Positions 12,801-18,175 of a DNA stretch of 64,000 nucleotides are shown here, piece after piece (the first letter of the stretch is position 1; every line of letters starts with the position of its first letter). Under the pieces are notes generated by a model, which saw nothing but the letters and a program-made list of their open reading frames with translations, made no database searches and was not told the DNA's origin. The stretch spans positions 1 to 64,000 of the forward strand of contig NZ_JACJON010000032.1 of the NCBI RefSeq assembly GCF_014695585.1, in the 5' to 3' direction. The stretch comes from Microcoleus sp. FACHB-831 (lineage in GTDB: Bacteria; Cyanobacteriota; Cyanobacteriia; Cyanobacteriales; FACHB-T130). A program made the position numbers and the translations under genes.

Positions 12801-13087
12801 CCTGGAAGTATACATCCCACCACGCTACCGCCCGCATTGAAGTCGGAATCTGGTTCCATCCTGCTGGCTATCCAGTCTTTTTCGTCAGCGATGACGGGGC
12901 TGGCTTTGATATGGCTTACGCCAACAAACTCTTTGGGGCTTTCCAGCGCCTCCACTCACCTAATGAGTTTCCAGGTAGTGGCATTGGTCTAGCCACCGTA
13001 CAACGCATTATTAATCGGCATGGCGGTCGCCTCTGGGCTGAAAGTGCTGTTGAACAGGGGGCAACTTTCTACTTTACCCTTAAATAA
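6830..13087 (+). CDS. giant membrane-anchored multi-PAS/GAF sensor histidine kinase
   Basis: A 2085-residue kinase. Two N-terminal membrane helices (about 8-27 and 48-66) are followed by roughly eleven PAS modules beginning near residues 83, 205, 322, 602, 727, 896, 1025, 1164, 1297, 1425 and 1555; most carry the SEERF-type lead and end in DITxRKQAE linkers. A GAF domain (about 449-600) sits between PAS 3 and 4. A second GAF (about 1687-1849) resembles cyanobacteriochromes, with Cys1758 in DPCY and Cys1786 in APCY. The HisKA phospho-acceptor is the His in SYSVSHDLRAPLRR (about 1876). The HATPase N-box is ENLLNNAWKYT, followed by DDGAGFD and GSGIGLA. There is no receiver, so a separate response regulator is needed; none is adjacent. 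The ATG at 6830 is preferred over the TTG at 6827. Confidence 0.93.
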   Translation: MSNIKKRVLVELIAIAAVAMLGFTMATFKLSEIISKLACERQESQIVEFFAFILIMSLAFGFLLWQIWGNRHNKELLQINSESEYRFLFENNPHPMWVYDQNTLEFLAVNDAAINHYGYSREEFLRRTILDIRPPDDVSLLLDVISVSSPGVNIPGIWKHQKKDGSIIDVEIVFHTLTFAGRAARLVLATDITNRLWAERALRSSEEKYRTLFEASADAIFLQTLDGFVLDGNTSACEVFGYKQEELVGLSLKDLFTEDTANQVKALIAERLTEGCIFIEGISKNKDGTIFPSEVRVKRLTMCGIEMLIIYVRNISSRKKTEEKVIFQASILDQVRNAVIATDVEGKIIYWNKFAEKLYQWKSEEVIGKSIYAIAVPPNSQEEAQEIIAGLNKSLYWEGEFVVSRKDGSTFTAQVVDAVIKDTQGKPTAFVGVSIDITERKQAEQALQLVVRGTASVTGNGFFYELVRYLALALKVRYALIGKAIDKTGNKIQTLAVWAGDEYGENFEYDLAGTPCENVVGQALRFYPCGVQSLFPFDSLLADMEVESYLGIPIFDSQGSKLGILLVMDDKEMAESPSVISIMSIFATKAGAELERKAAEEKIEFQANILAQVKDAVIAVDNCDRITYWNQGAEFLYNLKIDEALGQPIDEVANYRWVKPEDERAASESLVATGLWKGEKIATRDSEEIYIESTISILKDSNANPDGFLYVCRDISPRKQAEEALRESEERFRQLAENIHEVFYLSDLRKPKIIYVSPAYEEIWGSTCESLYKQPTSFMDALHPEDRDRAIAFYAQKQRGEDCELEYRIVLPDGAIRWIWDRSFIICDEFNQPYRVCGLAQDITERKAAQAGLQKAYDALEIAVEQRTSELGSAIAQLGNQIAERERIQKALHQSERRYRAISELTSDYVYAVRIDPNGQLAVEWVTEAFNRITGYSLEEINTLGGWMRVIHPDDLEIGKVFGEAISSNQPFVGEYRIVRKDGEIRWLIDRAQPEWDASSSRLVGMIGGVQDITVRKHALQALRESEERLSALAKLVEDIAANIPGSVYRLAIKDNGNIELPFLSAGTQELTGIAPKEAMADPSLLHTIIHSDDKEQFVQLTSASVETLEPFRHEYRIITTSGQLKWVQDSARYYRTDKGDVVADGVVLDITPRKQAEEARWESEQRYQTLARVSPVGIFRSDVRGQTLYANERACEIAGRTPEQVLGGGWGQALHPDDRDRVFVLWEQAKKDNLLFQSEYRLLRPDGVQTWVLAQVAAEKGNDGEVIGYVGTITDISDRKQVEEEKTSLIASLQESQERFRSAFEHTPIGMALVGIDGAWLQVNRSVSEILGYSEAELLKKNFQELTHPEDLDNNLDCKDKLLAGEIRTYQMEKRYIHKLGRIVWVLLSVSLVKNSEGKPLYFISQMQDISDAVAAATQRKQAEEERQKLVSLVENSADFIAMATFEGEPFYLNEAGRQLVGLDSVEEVLASSISDYLLPETWLQYRDVIIPAALQTGYWDGESQLRHFKTGRLIDVQMSLFIVRNPESGAPMCLATIQRDITERKQAEAALQESEARLQMALSCALMGTWDWNAIADEVKWSDSIEFLFGVNPGSLAGTYAAYLDCIHPEDRNCVEQAIALSLKEGRDYYVEHRIIWPDWTIRYVIAKGMVLRDATGRAVRMTGAIVDVTAARQAEDALKQQNERSRLIAEIAQRVRQSLNLTEILNKTVTEVRDFLEVERVAIYQIDVGFDGKFVVESVASGCSSLLGIALKDPCYSAGYIRKYQQGHVTAIADIYTAKLAPCYVDMLANIKIRANLIVPILLESELWGFLCAHECSSSRQWQQLEIDLLRQLSTQVAIAIKQSSLFQQLSDRTAQLEAVNKELETFSYSVSHDLRAPLRRIEGFSKILQEDYADQLNETGKNYLQRVISSTHRMGELIEDLLDLSKVTRTHFERTQVDLSTMARAIAADLQHRDPHRQVEFIIPDDLIAKADARLLQIVLENLLNNAWKYTSHHATARIEVGIWFHPAGYPVFFVSDDGAGFDMAYANKLFGAFQRLHSPNEFPGSGIGLATVQRIINRHGGRLWAESAVEQGATFYFTLK

Positions 13088-13101
13088 ATTTGTAGGTACT
13101 T

Positions 13102-13209
13102 ATATCAAATCCGGTTAATTGCCCATAATCGATTAAATTCAATTCCTCGCTAAGGAATTTGTAATGTTCTTCTCACCCTTAATTATGGTTATTCAACCGG
13201 ATTTGATAT
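13102..13209. repeat. ATATCAAATCC-type palindromic repeat, copy 2
   Basis: A 108-base element bounded by a perfect 15-base inverted repeat (ATATCAAATCCGGTT / AACCGGATTTGATAT), located between the convergent kinase and queF genes. It has no coding capacity, so it looks MITE-like or like a cyanobacterial palindromic repeat. Copy 1 is at 5016-5085. It could also act as a transcriptional stop for either neighbour. Confidence 0.75.
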
Positions 13210-13211
13210 TA

Positions 13212-13643
13212 TTAAGCCTTTTGGCGTTGATGGCGGACTTCTATAACGGTATGGACGTTACCGCGAGGGGAAAAATCTCCTTTAATGGTGACTTCTAAGG
13301 GGTCGCAGGCTGCTACAAAGTCATCCAAAATTTGATTAATTGATTCTTCATGAGAAATGTAGCGATCGCGGTAGCTATTTATATAAAGCTTGATCGCTTT
13401 TAGTTCTACTACCCGTTCGTTTGGCACATAGGTAATATGGATCGTGGCAAAATCTGGATATCCAGAAAATGGACACTTACAGGTAAACTCTGGCAATGTA
13501 ATGTGAATATCGTAACGTCGTCCTACTCTGGGATTCGGAAACGTAATTAACTGTCCCTCGGCGATATTGCGTTCGCCGTATTTTATATCTGTTGCTTGTG
13601 CCCCAGTATCATCCGAATTTGATTTTGTTGAAGAATAGCTCAT
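13212..13643 (-). CDS. queF: NADPH-dependent 7-cyano-7-deazaguanine reductase
   Basis: QueF reduces preQ0 to preQ1 with NADPH in queuosine biosynthesis for tRNA wobble modification. The 143-residue length is that of the short, unimodular QueF type. The catalytic cysteine is Cys57 in KCPFSGYPDFA, with the partner Asp64. The NADPH-binding segment reads ELKAIKLYINSYRDRYISHE, matching the family E(S/L)K-x-K-x-Y-x-x-S/N-(F/Y)R pattern. The C-terminal FSPRGNVHT is also typical. Other queuosine genes are not in this window. The next gene upstream is 34 bases away on the same strand, so a short operon is possible. Confidence 0.97.
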   Translation of the reverse strand: MSYSSTKSNSDDTGAQATDIKYGERNIAEGQLITFPNPRVGRRYDIHITLPEFTCKCPFSGYPDFATIHITYVPNERVVELKAIKLYINSYRDRYISHEESINQILDDFVAACDPLEVTIKGDFSPRGNVHTVIEVRHQRQKA

Positions 13644-13677
13644 CTTGACTAGATATTTAAGCAGAATGCGACAAGTC

Positions 13678-14082
13678 TCAGAAGGAATTATAATCGTCCG
13701 AGTTAGGAAATCCCGATTGCCAGTCTGGGCAATTTCCTTCTTCCCAGCCGTAAGGATGCATACCGCAGACTAATAAATTTCCGCCATAAACCTGACCGTG
13801 ATAATGATGGCAACCAACACAGGCGGGGTGTTTTTCTGGAGTAGGCTCTACTGTATAGGTGAAAGAGGTATCCGTTTCACCCATCACTTCTTCAAATTCG
13901 GAATAAATGTCAGCTAGTGGTTCAAAGAGTTCTTGCAAACACTCGTCTAGCTCCTCGCCCATTGTAGTTTGTAACTGTTCGGCAAGGGAGTCTGCAATTT
14001 CTACAACCCCATTAAAGAACTGCTCGATTTCGTAAGCTACTGATTCGAGCATATCAAAGAAATCTTTAGGCCAATCTTGCAT
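13678..14082 (-). CDS. conserved cyanobacterial protein with C-terminal Cys/His cluster
   Basis: A 134-residue acidic protein that I do not recognise functionally. The first 80 residues are helical and rich in Glu/Leu (an amphipathic, possibly coiled-coil region around the repeated EEL/DEC pattern). The last 50 residues hold a likely metal-binding knot: CVGCHHYHG, then VCGMHPYGW, then CPDW. The spacing of four cysteines and several histidines suggests a small zinc or iron site. The gene precedes queF by 34 bases on the same strand. The Cys cluster is directly visible; metal binding is inference. Confidence 0.8.
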   Translation of the reverse strand: MQDWPKDFFDMLESVAYEIEQFFNGVVEIADSLAEQLQTTMGEELDECLQELFEPLADIYSEFEEVMGETDTSFTYTVEPTPEKHPACVGCHHYHGQVYGGNLLVCGMHPYGWEEGNCPDWQSGFPNSDDYNSF

Positions 14083-14177
14083 ATTTGGCAGTTATTATCG
14101 ACACAACTATATCCATTAGAGTAGCAACCAGCCCCAGAGATGGAACGTGCGATCGCAATACTTCGCGATCGCGCATT

Positions 14178-14552
14178 CTAATCTCGTCTCAGCCTACGCA
14201 GCTCTTCTTGCATTGCTTCCACCTGTTTCCGCATGTCATCCACATCTTTATCTGGTTTCTTTGCGGTTTCTTCATCCTCTGTAAGGATTTCTATGCGACG
14301 CGGCTCATTATTTGTTGGAGTCTGTCCCGATGCCTCCACGCTTTGCTGCTGTTGAGCCTGCTTCACCATATCATCAACCATGCGACGGGCTTCTTCCGTC
14401 GTCATTTCTCCTTTTGCCACCATTTCATCTGCGAGTTTTTGAGCTTGAGACCGCAGCTGACCTATGGTTTCCCCCGCTTGCTCGCCTGCCGATGCAGCTA
14501 TCCCAACACCCAGGTAAAACGCTTTTTTGACAATATCTCCAAAACCAGGCAT
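14178..14552 (-). CDS. phasin-like helical protein
   Basis: A 124-residue protein. The N-terminus MPGFGDIVKKAFYLGVGIAA is amphipathic, followed by a long helix rich in Ala/Gln/Glu and a charged C-terminal heptad segment ending MQEELRRLRRD. The layout, a short apolar start and then a segment with a GEMTTEEARRMVDDMV-type pattern, is what is usually labelled phasin-like or PhaF-like in cyanobacteria. Phasins coat polyhydroxyalkanoate granules, but many of these short proteins occur in genomes without evidence of PHA, so the granule role is not supported here. No PHA synthase gene is nearby. Confidence 0.7.
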   Translation of the reverse strand: MPGFGDIVKKAFYLGVGIAASAGEQAGETIGQLRSQAQKLADEMVAKGEMTTEEARRMVDDMVKQAQQQQSVEASGQTPTNNEPRRIEILTEDEETAKKPDKDVDDMRKQVEAMQEELRRLRRD

Positions 14553-14689
14553 GGCAACTATTTCTATTTGCGTATTCTTCTTCTCATTCCAGGATAAGCG
14601 TCAAAGCTGTAAAATGCCCACTCACCCAAGACAGACACCAACTTTTTGCAGCATTATAGCGGGATATGAACCGAACCCCGGTTATAATT

Positions 14690-14725
14690 TTTATTTCAAT
14701 CCCTGATAGGGATTTTGATTTCCCC
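14690..14725. repeat. solitary palindrome resembling a CRISPR repeat
   Basis: TTTCAATCCCTGATAGGGAT followed by TTTGATT contains the stem AATCCC-TGATA-GGGATT and starts like the repeats of many cyanobacterial CRISPR arrays. There is one copy only, with no spacers and no cas genes, so it is not an array. It lies just downstream of the SRP RNA. Confidence 0.4.
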
Positions 14726-14760
14726 GGCTGATATACAGCAATTTGCGGGATTATCAAATG

Positions 14761-14853
14761 ACCCGGATTCCACGCCTATCGCAAGCATCCCGTATTGCTG
14801 CTACCTTCCGGTTCTGACAAGGTTTGGGCGTTGCGATCGCATGGGTCCGGATC
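14761..14853 (-). ncRNA. ffs: signal recognition particle RNA (bacterial small type)
   Basis: Read on the minus strand, the conserved apical part is unmistakable: a GTCAGAACCGGAAGGTAGCA core with the GGAA tetraloop and the asymmetric internal loop of helix 8 that binds Ffh. The flanks fold back on each other: ATCCGGACCCATGCGATCGC at the 5' side pairs with GCGATAGGCGTGGAATCCGG at the 3' side to give one long hairpin of about 93 bases, the size of the 4.5S-type SRP RNA. The ends are estimated from this pairing and could be off by a few bases. The RNA directs membrane-protein ribosomes to the membrane with Ffh and FtsY. Confidence 0.93.
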
Positions 14854-14897
14854 AACATTACTATAACATCCTTTGACAGCAGTTGCCTAATTTAATC

Positions 14898-14932
14898 TTA
14901 AAAAGCTGCTTTTATATTAAAAACAGCTTTCT
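14898..14932 (-). terminator. putative terminator of the YciI-like gene
   Basis: On the minus strand AAAGCTG ... CAGCTTTTT forms a hairpin followed by T residues, starting about 15 bases beyond the stop codon at 14947. The loop is long (about 15 bases), so it is a moderate candidate. Confidence 0.45.
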
Positions 14933-14946
14933 TACCTAGCGCTCCG

Positions 14947-15213
14947 TTACTCCACCACCACGCACCAGTGATACAGCTCGTATTTAACGCAGCCATTTTG
15001 CACGAGGGGATCTTGGTCAATAATTGCCTGCGCCTCTTCTCTTGATGACGCCTCAAATAGCATCATTCCACCTCCCCGCCTCGCCCAATAGCCCGTCCGC
15101 GCCTGATGCCCCTTGGCTATTAAATCCTGCACGTAGGCTTTGTGAGCGGGTACATATTTGTCAAAAGTGGTTTTATCGACGATGCCTTCTTCAATCTTTA
15201 CAAACCAGGGCAT
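14947..15213 (-). CDS. YciI-family protein
   Basis: An 88-residue, single-domain protein with the YCII ferredoxin-like fold. The family features visible are the early helix (KYVPAHKAYVQDLIAKGHQARTG, with the conserved His in the helix and a Gly turn), the central strand GGGMMLFEASSREEAQAII and the DP motif in DQDPLVQNGCVKYELYHW. Family members are small dimers with a His-Asp pair proposed as catalytic, and some are linked to dehydrochlorination or muconolactone-type chemistry; no substrate can be assigned here. The gene stands alone between the SRP RNA and a divergent 2H phosphoesterase. Confidence 0.85.
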   Translation of the reverse strand: MPWFVKIEEGIVDKTTFDKYVPAHKAYVQDLIAKGHQARTGYWARRGGGMMLFEASSREEAQAIIDQDPLVQNGCVKYELYHWCVVVE

Positions 15214-15280
15214 TCTAGTTGTTAGTTCTTAGGTATTACTTGCTAACTTATTAAAGTAACTTAATCCGAGGCGTAAATAT

Positions 15281-15835
15281 TTGGACAAAGCAAAAGCCCT
15301 ATTCTTTATCGCACTCTTGCCACCCTTAGATATTCAGGATTATGTGTCGGACATTAAGCAGCACTTCGCCGAACGCTATGCCAGTAAAAGTGCGCTGAAA
15401 TCTCCCCCGCATATTACGCTGCAACCGCCTTTTGAATGGCTAGTGGAGCAAGTGCCAGTCATAGAAGCATCGCTGAAAGCGTTTGCCACCATGCGATCGC
15501 CTATTCCTATCACGTTATCAGGGTTTAGTGCCTTTGCCCCCCGCGTTATCTACATCAACGTCCTTAAAACGCCAGAATTGCTAACTTTACAAAAAGAGTT
15601 GATGTCATGCATGGAGGCTGAGTTAGGAATTGTAGATACTGTTTCTAAGCAACGCCCCTTTGCCCCCCACATGACAGTCGCTTTTCGAGACTTGACGCGG
15701 CAGAACTTTAAGGCAGCATGGCCGGAATTTCAGCATCGACAGTTGCATTTTGAGTTTGCCTCGTCGAACCTGACGCTGCTAATTCACGATGGCAAGCGCT
15801 GGAACATCGGCAGCGAGTTTCCCTTCTTGTTATAA
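15281..15835 (+). CDS. 2H phosphoesterase (2'-5' RNA ligase/LigT-like)
   Basis: A 184-residue protein with the two HxT motifs that define the 2H superfamily: H44-I-T46 in SPPHITL and H130-M-T132 in FAPHMTVAF. These enzymes open 2',3'-cyclic phosphates or 2'-5' linkages in RNA or small nucleotides; the precise substrate is not readable. The start is a TTG at 15281, with a GAGG-type ribosome site about ten bases upstream and no in-frame ATG before the first motif. The gene ends in a strong shared hairpin facing the convergent rca gene. Confidence 0.85.
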   Translation: MDKAKALFFIALLPPLDIQDYVSDIKQHFAERYASKSALKSPPHITLQPPFEWLVEQVPVIEASLKAFATMRSPIPITLSGFSAFAPRVIYINVLKTPELLTLQKELMSCMEAELGIVDTVSKQRPFAPHMTVAFRDLTRQNFKAAWPEFQHRQLHFEFASSNLTLLIHDGKRWNIGSEFPFLL

Positions 15836-15866
15836 AATAGCCCGGATAGTCACTACCGGGCTATTT
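15835..15866. terminator. bidirectional hairpin between convergent genes
   Basis: AAATAGCCCGG and CCGGGCTATTT form a perfect 11-base stem around a 10-base loop, with A/T on both outer sides. It sits exactly between the stop of the 2H phosphoesterase gene (plus strand) and the stop of rca (minus strand), so it can terminate both. Confidence 0.8.
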
Positions 15867-15880
15867 AGCTACTAGCAACC

Positions 15881-17182
15881 TTACACATCCGGGCGCTGGA
15901 TAATCTTCTCCATAACCCGTCGTTTGGCTTTGGGGTCGATACCAATCAAGCGGATATAATCGCCAGAGTGTTCTGCGAGACAACTTTCCACAGCCGCGAT
16001 CGCTTGTCTGCGATCGGTGTCCGAAATAGTTGGACAACTTTTCCAAGAATTAGTCCGAAATCGTCGCCGATCTACATACTCGATACCAATGTTATAACCC
16101 CCACTCAGTAGATTTTCCACATGTTCCAAAACTTCTGAACTTAGTTTTGCATGACCGTTACTACTACCAGAACCCTTAACCTTGTCTGGGTTATGAGATT
16201 TAGTCGGTTCATTCGCCAACTCATTCCGAGTAACAGCCTTATAGCTTTCTTGGGGTATAGATGTAACCCTCGCAGAATCTCTACCACCAACATCGCCAAA
16301 TTGCGACGAGTGATTGTATTCTTGTGATAGTTTCATGTCCTCAACGCGCTGCTGTTCTTGCCTCATCACGTTGCCAAATTCGATTAAGCGAGGCAGTTTG
16401 AAATTAGGCTTGGGGAATTCGGGCGGGCCATCAACACTGTTGACTACGCGAACAGAAACGCGCTCAAAGCCTATGTCGTGGATGAACTGACGAATTTGTT
16501 CGTCATAGATGCGCGATCGCAGGGCGCTAAAGAAATCAACTGCTTGATTGGGGAATTTATCAACAAGTTGTTCAATATCGCTGCTAGGAAGATTATCTTC
16601 TGAGAAAATCCCCTTAACAATTCCAATCTTCTCCTCTCGATTGGGTTCCCAGAAAAACTTGTCCATCCTACCATCGCGAATCAACGGTGCGTATAGGGTC
16701 GATAAGTCATTCCCAGTAACAATAATTGGCACGCGATGTAGAGGCGTTGAGTCATAACTGCCGGGAAGTTGCACATCTGTAGGGTTATCGGCAATATTCA
16801 TCAGAGTGCCGTTAACCATCTGAGTATTTACAGTATATTGAGTGCCTTTATCCATACGCCCAGCGCCAGCATCTAAGTCGTTGATCATCAGCACGCACAT
16901 TTTGCCGCGCACCTTGATAAACTCAGCAGCTTCCCGATAGCGCAACCGAATTAATCGCGCTGGATCTCCAGCATCAGGACTTTCTAATTCGCCAGCAGAC
17001 ATATGGACAGCTTCGATGCCCATTTTCTCAAATACTAACTCGCATTGAAAAGATTTTCCCTCACCTTTGCGCCCATGAACTCCCAGAAGTAGAGGGACTC
17101 TTACACCAGGGAGATCTAAGTAATTTTTGGTGATATGAACTGCGAGTTTATCTAGAAAGCGGGGAGAAATGTAATAGCTCAT
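15881..17182 (-). CDS. rca: RuBisCO activase with small-subunit-like C-terminal domain
   Basis: This 433-residue AAA+ ATPase remodels inhibited RuBisCO. Walker A is GVHGRKGEGKS (34-44) and Walker B is around CVLMINDLD (96-104). An Arg/Asp-rich sensor region follows, with FFWEPNREEK as in plant and cyanobacterial Rca. A Ser/Asn-rich linker (about 290-345) joins a C-terminal domain (about 346-433) whose YNIGIEYVDRRRFRTNSWKS closely resembles RbcS; such SSUL modules, known from CcmM and some cyanobacterial Rca proteins, bind RuBisCO and can place the enzyme in carboxysomes. It is the last gene after rbcL-rbcX-rbcS, 127 bases after rbcS, with a hairpin between. Confidence 0.96.
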   Translation of the reverse strand: MSYYISPRFLDKLAVHITKNYLDLPGVRVPLLLGVHGRKGEGKSFQCELVFEKMGIEAVHMSAGELESPDAGDPARLIRLRYREAAEFIKVRGKMCVLMINDLDAGAGRMDKGTQYTVNTQMVNGTLMNIADNPTDVQLPGSYDSTPLHRVPIIVTGNDLSTLYAPLIRDGRMDKFFWEPNREEKIGIVKGIFSEDNLPSSDIEQLVDKFPNQAVDFFSALRSRIYDEQIRQFIHDIGFERVSVRVVNSVDGPPEFPKPNFKLPRLIEFGNVMRQEQQRVEDMKLSQEYNHSSQFGDVGGRDSARVTSIPQESYKAVTRNELANEPTKSHNPDKVKGSGSSNGHAKLSSEVLEHVENLLSGGYNIGIEYVDRRRFRTNSWKSCPTISDTDRRQAIAAVESCLAEHSGDYIRLIGIDPKAKRRVMEKIIQRPDV

Positions 17183-17242
17183 AGTCTGTTATGTTGAATT
17201 GCTCGAATTGCTTGTAGGTTGATTTTCCCACCAATGAAATAA

Positions 17243-17266
17243 GAGAGGTAGAGTAATCTACCTCTC
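17243..17266 (-). terminator. hairpin between rbcS and rca
   Basis: A perfect 10-base stem, GAGAGGTAGA / TCTACCTCTC, with a four-base loop lies 44 bases after the rbcS stop. On the minus strand it is followed only by a weak T-run (TTATTTC), so it may be a partial terminator, an mRNA stability element or an attenuator that lowers rca expression relative to rbcS. Confidence 0.6.
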
Positions 17267-17309
17267 CTATTTTTAAATAGTTTCAGTTAACGAGTCTACG
17301 CTAATAAAA

Positions 17310-17633
17310 CTAGCGTGGCTTGTGAACGATGAAGCTGAGAACTTGGCACTGCTTCACGTTATCGAAACCCACGACCCGGATGTAGGAGTTGGAATACTCA
17401 GAACGGCAAGCTTTTACTTCATTGAGTACTTCGGTAGGAGTTCCAGCGTTGAACAAAGGAAGCTTCCACAGAGTCCAATAGTGCATTTCTGGTGCGGAGC
17501 TTTCGCTGAATTCTACAGCGGGGATGTAGCCCTGATCCAGAATGTACTGCACTTGCTTGTTAATCTGGCTATCGCTGAGGGGTGGCAAGTATGAAAGGGT
17601 TTCGTAGCGACGCTCTTTTGGTAGAGTTTTCAT
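17310..17633 (-). CDS. rbcS: RuBisCO small subunit
   Basis: The 107-residue small subunit caps the form IB L8S8 enzyme. Typical features are the N-terminal [15 protein letters not shown], the [15 protein letters not shown] strand, [12 protein letters not shown] and the C-terminal [23 protein letters not shown]. Length is normal for cyanobacteria (about 105-112). It follows rbcX by 47 bases and precedes rca. The similarity to the C-terminal domain of the downstream rca product ([12 protein letters not shown] versus SGDYIRLIGIDP) is easy to see. Confidence 0.98.
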   Translation of the reverse strand: MKTLPKERRYETLSYLPPLSDSQINKQVQYILDQGYIPAVEFSESSAPEMHYWTLWKLPLFNAGTPTEVLNEVKACRSEYSNSYIRVVGFDNVKQCQVLSFIVHKPR

Positions 17634-17680
17634 AGCGTAAGGGAAAGTCTTCCTTGTATAAATGTTGTCAGGTGGAGCGG

Positions 17681-18091
17681 CTAACCAGAAATATTATCTT
17701 GATTAGGCTCAGAATCCGGTTGCTGTACAGGATGGGGGCTGGGTTCGCCGACAGTGAGGTGCGTCATTTTCTCCAGATGCTGCCGCCGATGTTCCATATT
17801 GCCTTGCTGAATGCTGGCGAGAACCATCTCCGGTAAGAAGTCTAAGACTTCCTCCGCCATGTGTTCTCTCACGGTCATTATCCGAATTGCCAGCTCTTGT
17901 TTTTCCCGCAGTAACGCTTGCAGAAAAGCTTCTCCATCTTGAACGCTGTTGTTTCCAGAAAAGCTATGCAGCCAGAGTGCTAAGGGAGGATTTGTTTCGC
18001 TCAACTGAGCAAGAACAATCCGCAAGGCTTGATAGGTCAGGTAGCTGTTCAGCACCTTGGTGGTGTCTTTCGCAACTTGTTTAAGATCCAT
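17681..18091 (-). CDS. rbcX: RuBisCO assembly chaperone RbcX
   Basis: The 136-residue RbcX forms a dimer that clamps the C-terminal tail of newly folded RbcL and helps L8 core assembly. It opens [24 protein letters not shown], matching the family helix 1-2 region with YLTYQA. The body is helical ([38 protein letters not shown]); RIMTVRE contains the residues lining the peptide groove. A disordered Pro/Ser tail follows residue 118. It lies between rbcL and rbcS, the standard cyanobacterial order. Confidence 0.97.
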   Translation of the reverse strand: MDLKQVAKDTTKVLNSYLTYQALRIVLAQLSETNPPLALWLHSFSGNNSVQDGEAFLQALLREKQELAIRIMTVREHMAEEVLDFLPEMVLASIQQGNMEHRRQHLEKMTHLTVGEPSPHPVQQPDSEPNQDNISG

Positions 18092-18112
18092 GCTTGACCC
18101 CAGCCTTAGATA

Positions 18113-18173
18113 ATTAGTAGTTAGGAGTTAAGAGTTTTGAATTAACTACTTATAACTCCTAACTCCTAACTTT
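18113..18173. repeat. inverted repeat in the rbcL-rbcX spacer
   Basis: AGTTAGGAGTTA at the left and TAACTCCTAACTCCTAACT at the right form a hairpin directly after the rbcL stop. This is a dispersed cyanobacterial repeat type (TTAGGAGTTA family). A stem here could reduce read-through, so that rbcL transcript exceeds rbcX. Confidence 0.65.
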
Positions 18174-18175
18174 GC

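Noticed and set aside
14690-14725. CRISPR array
   Set aside because: Only a single repeat-like palindrome, without spacers or cas genes; kept as a solitary element.
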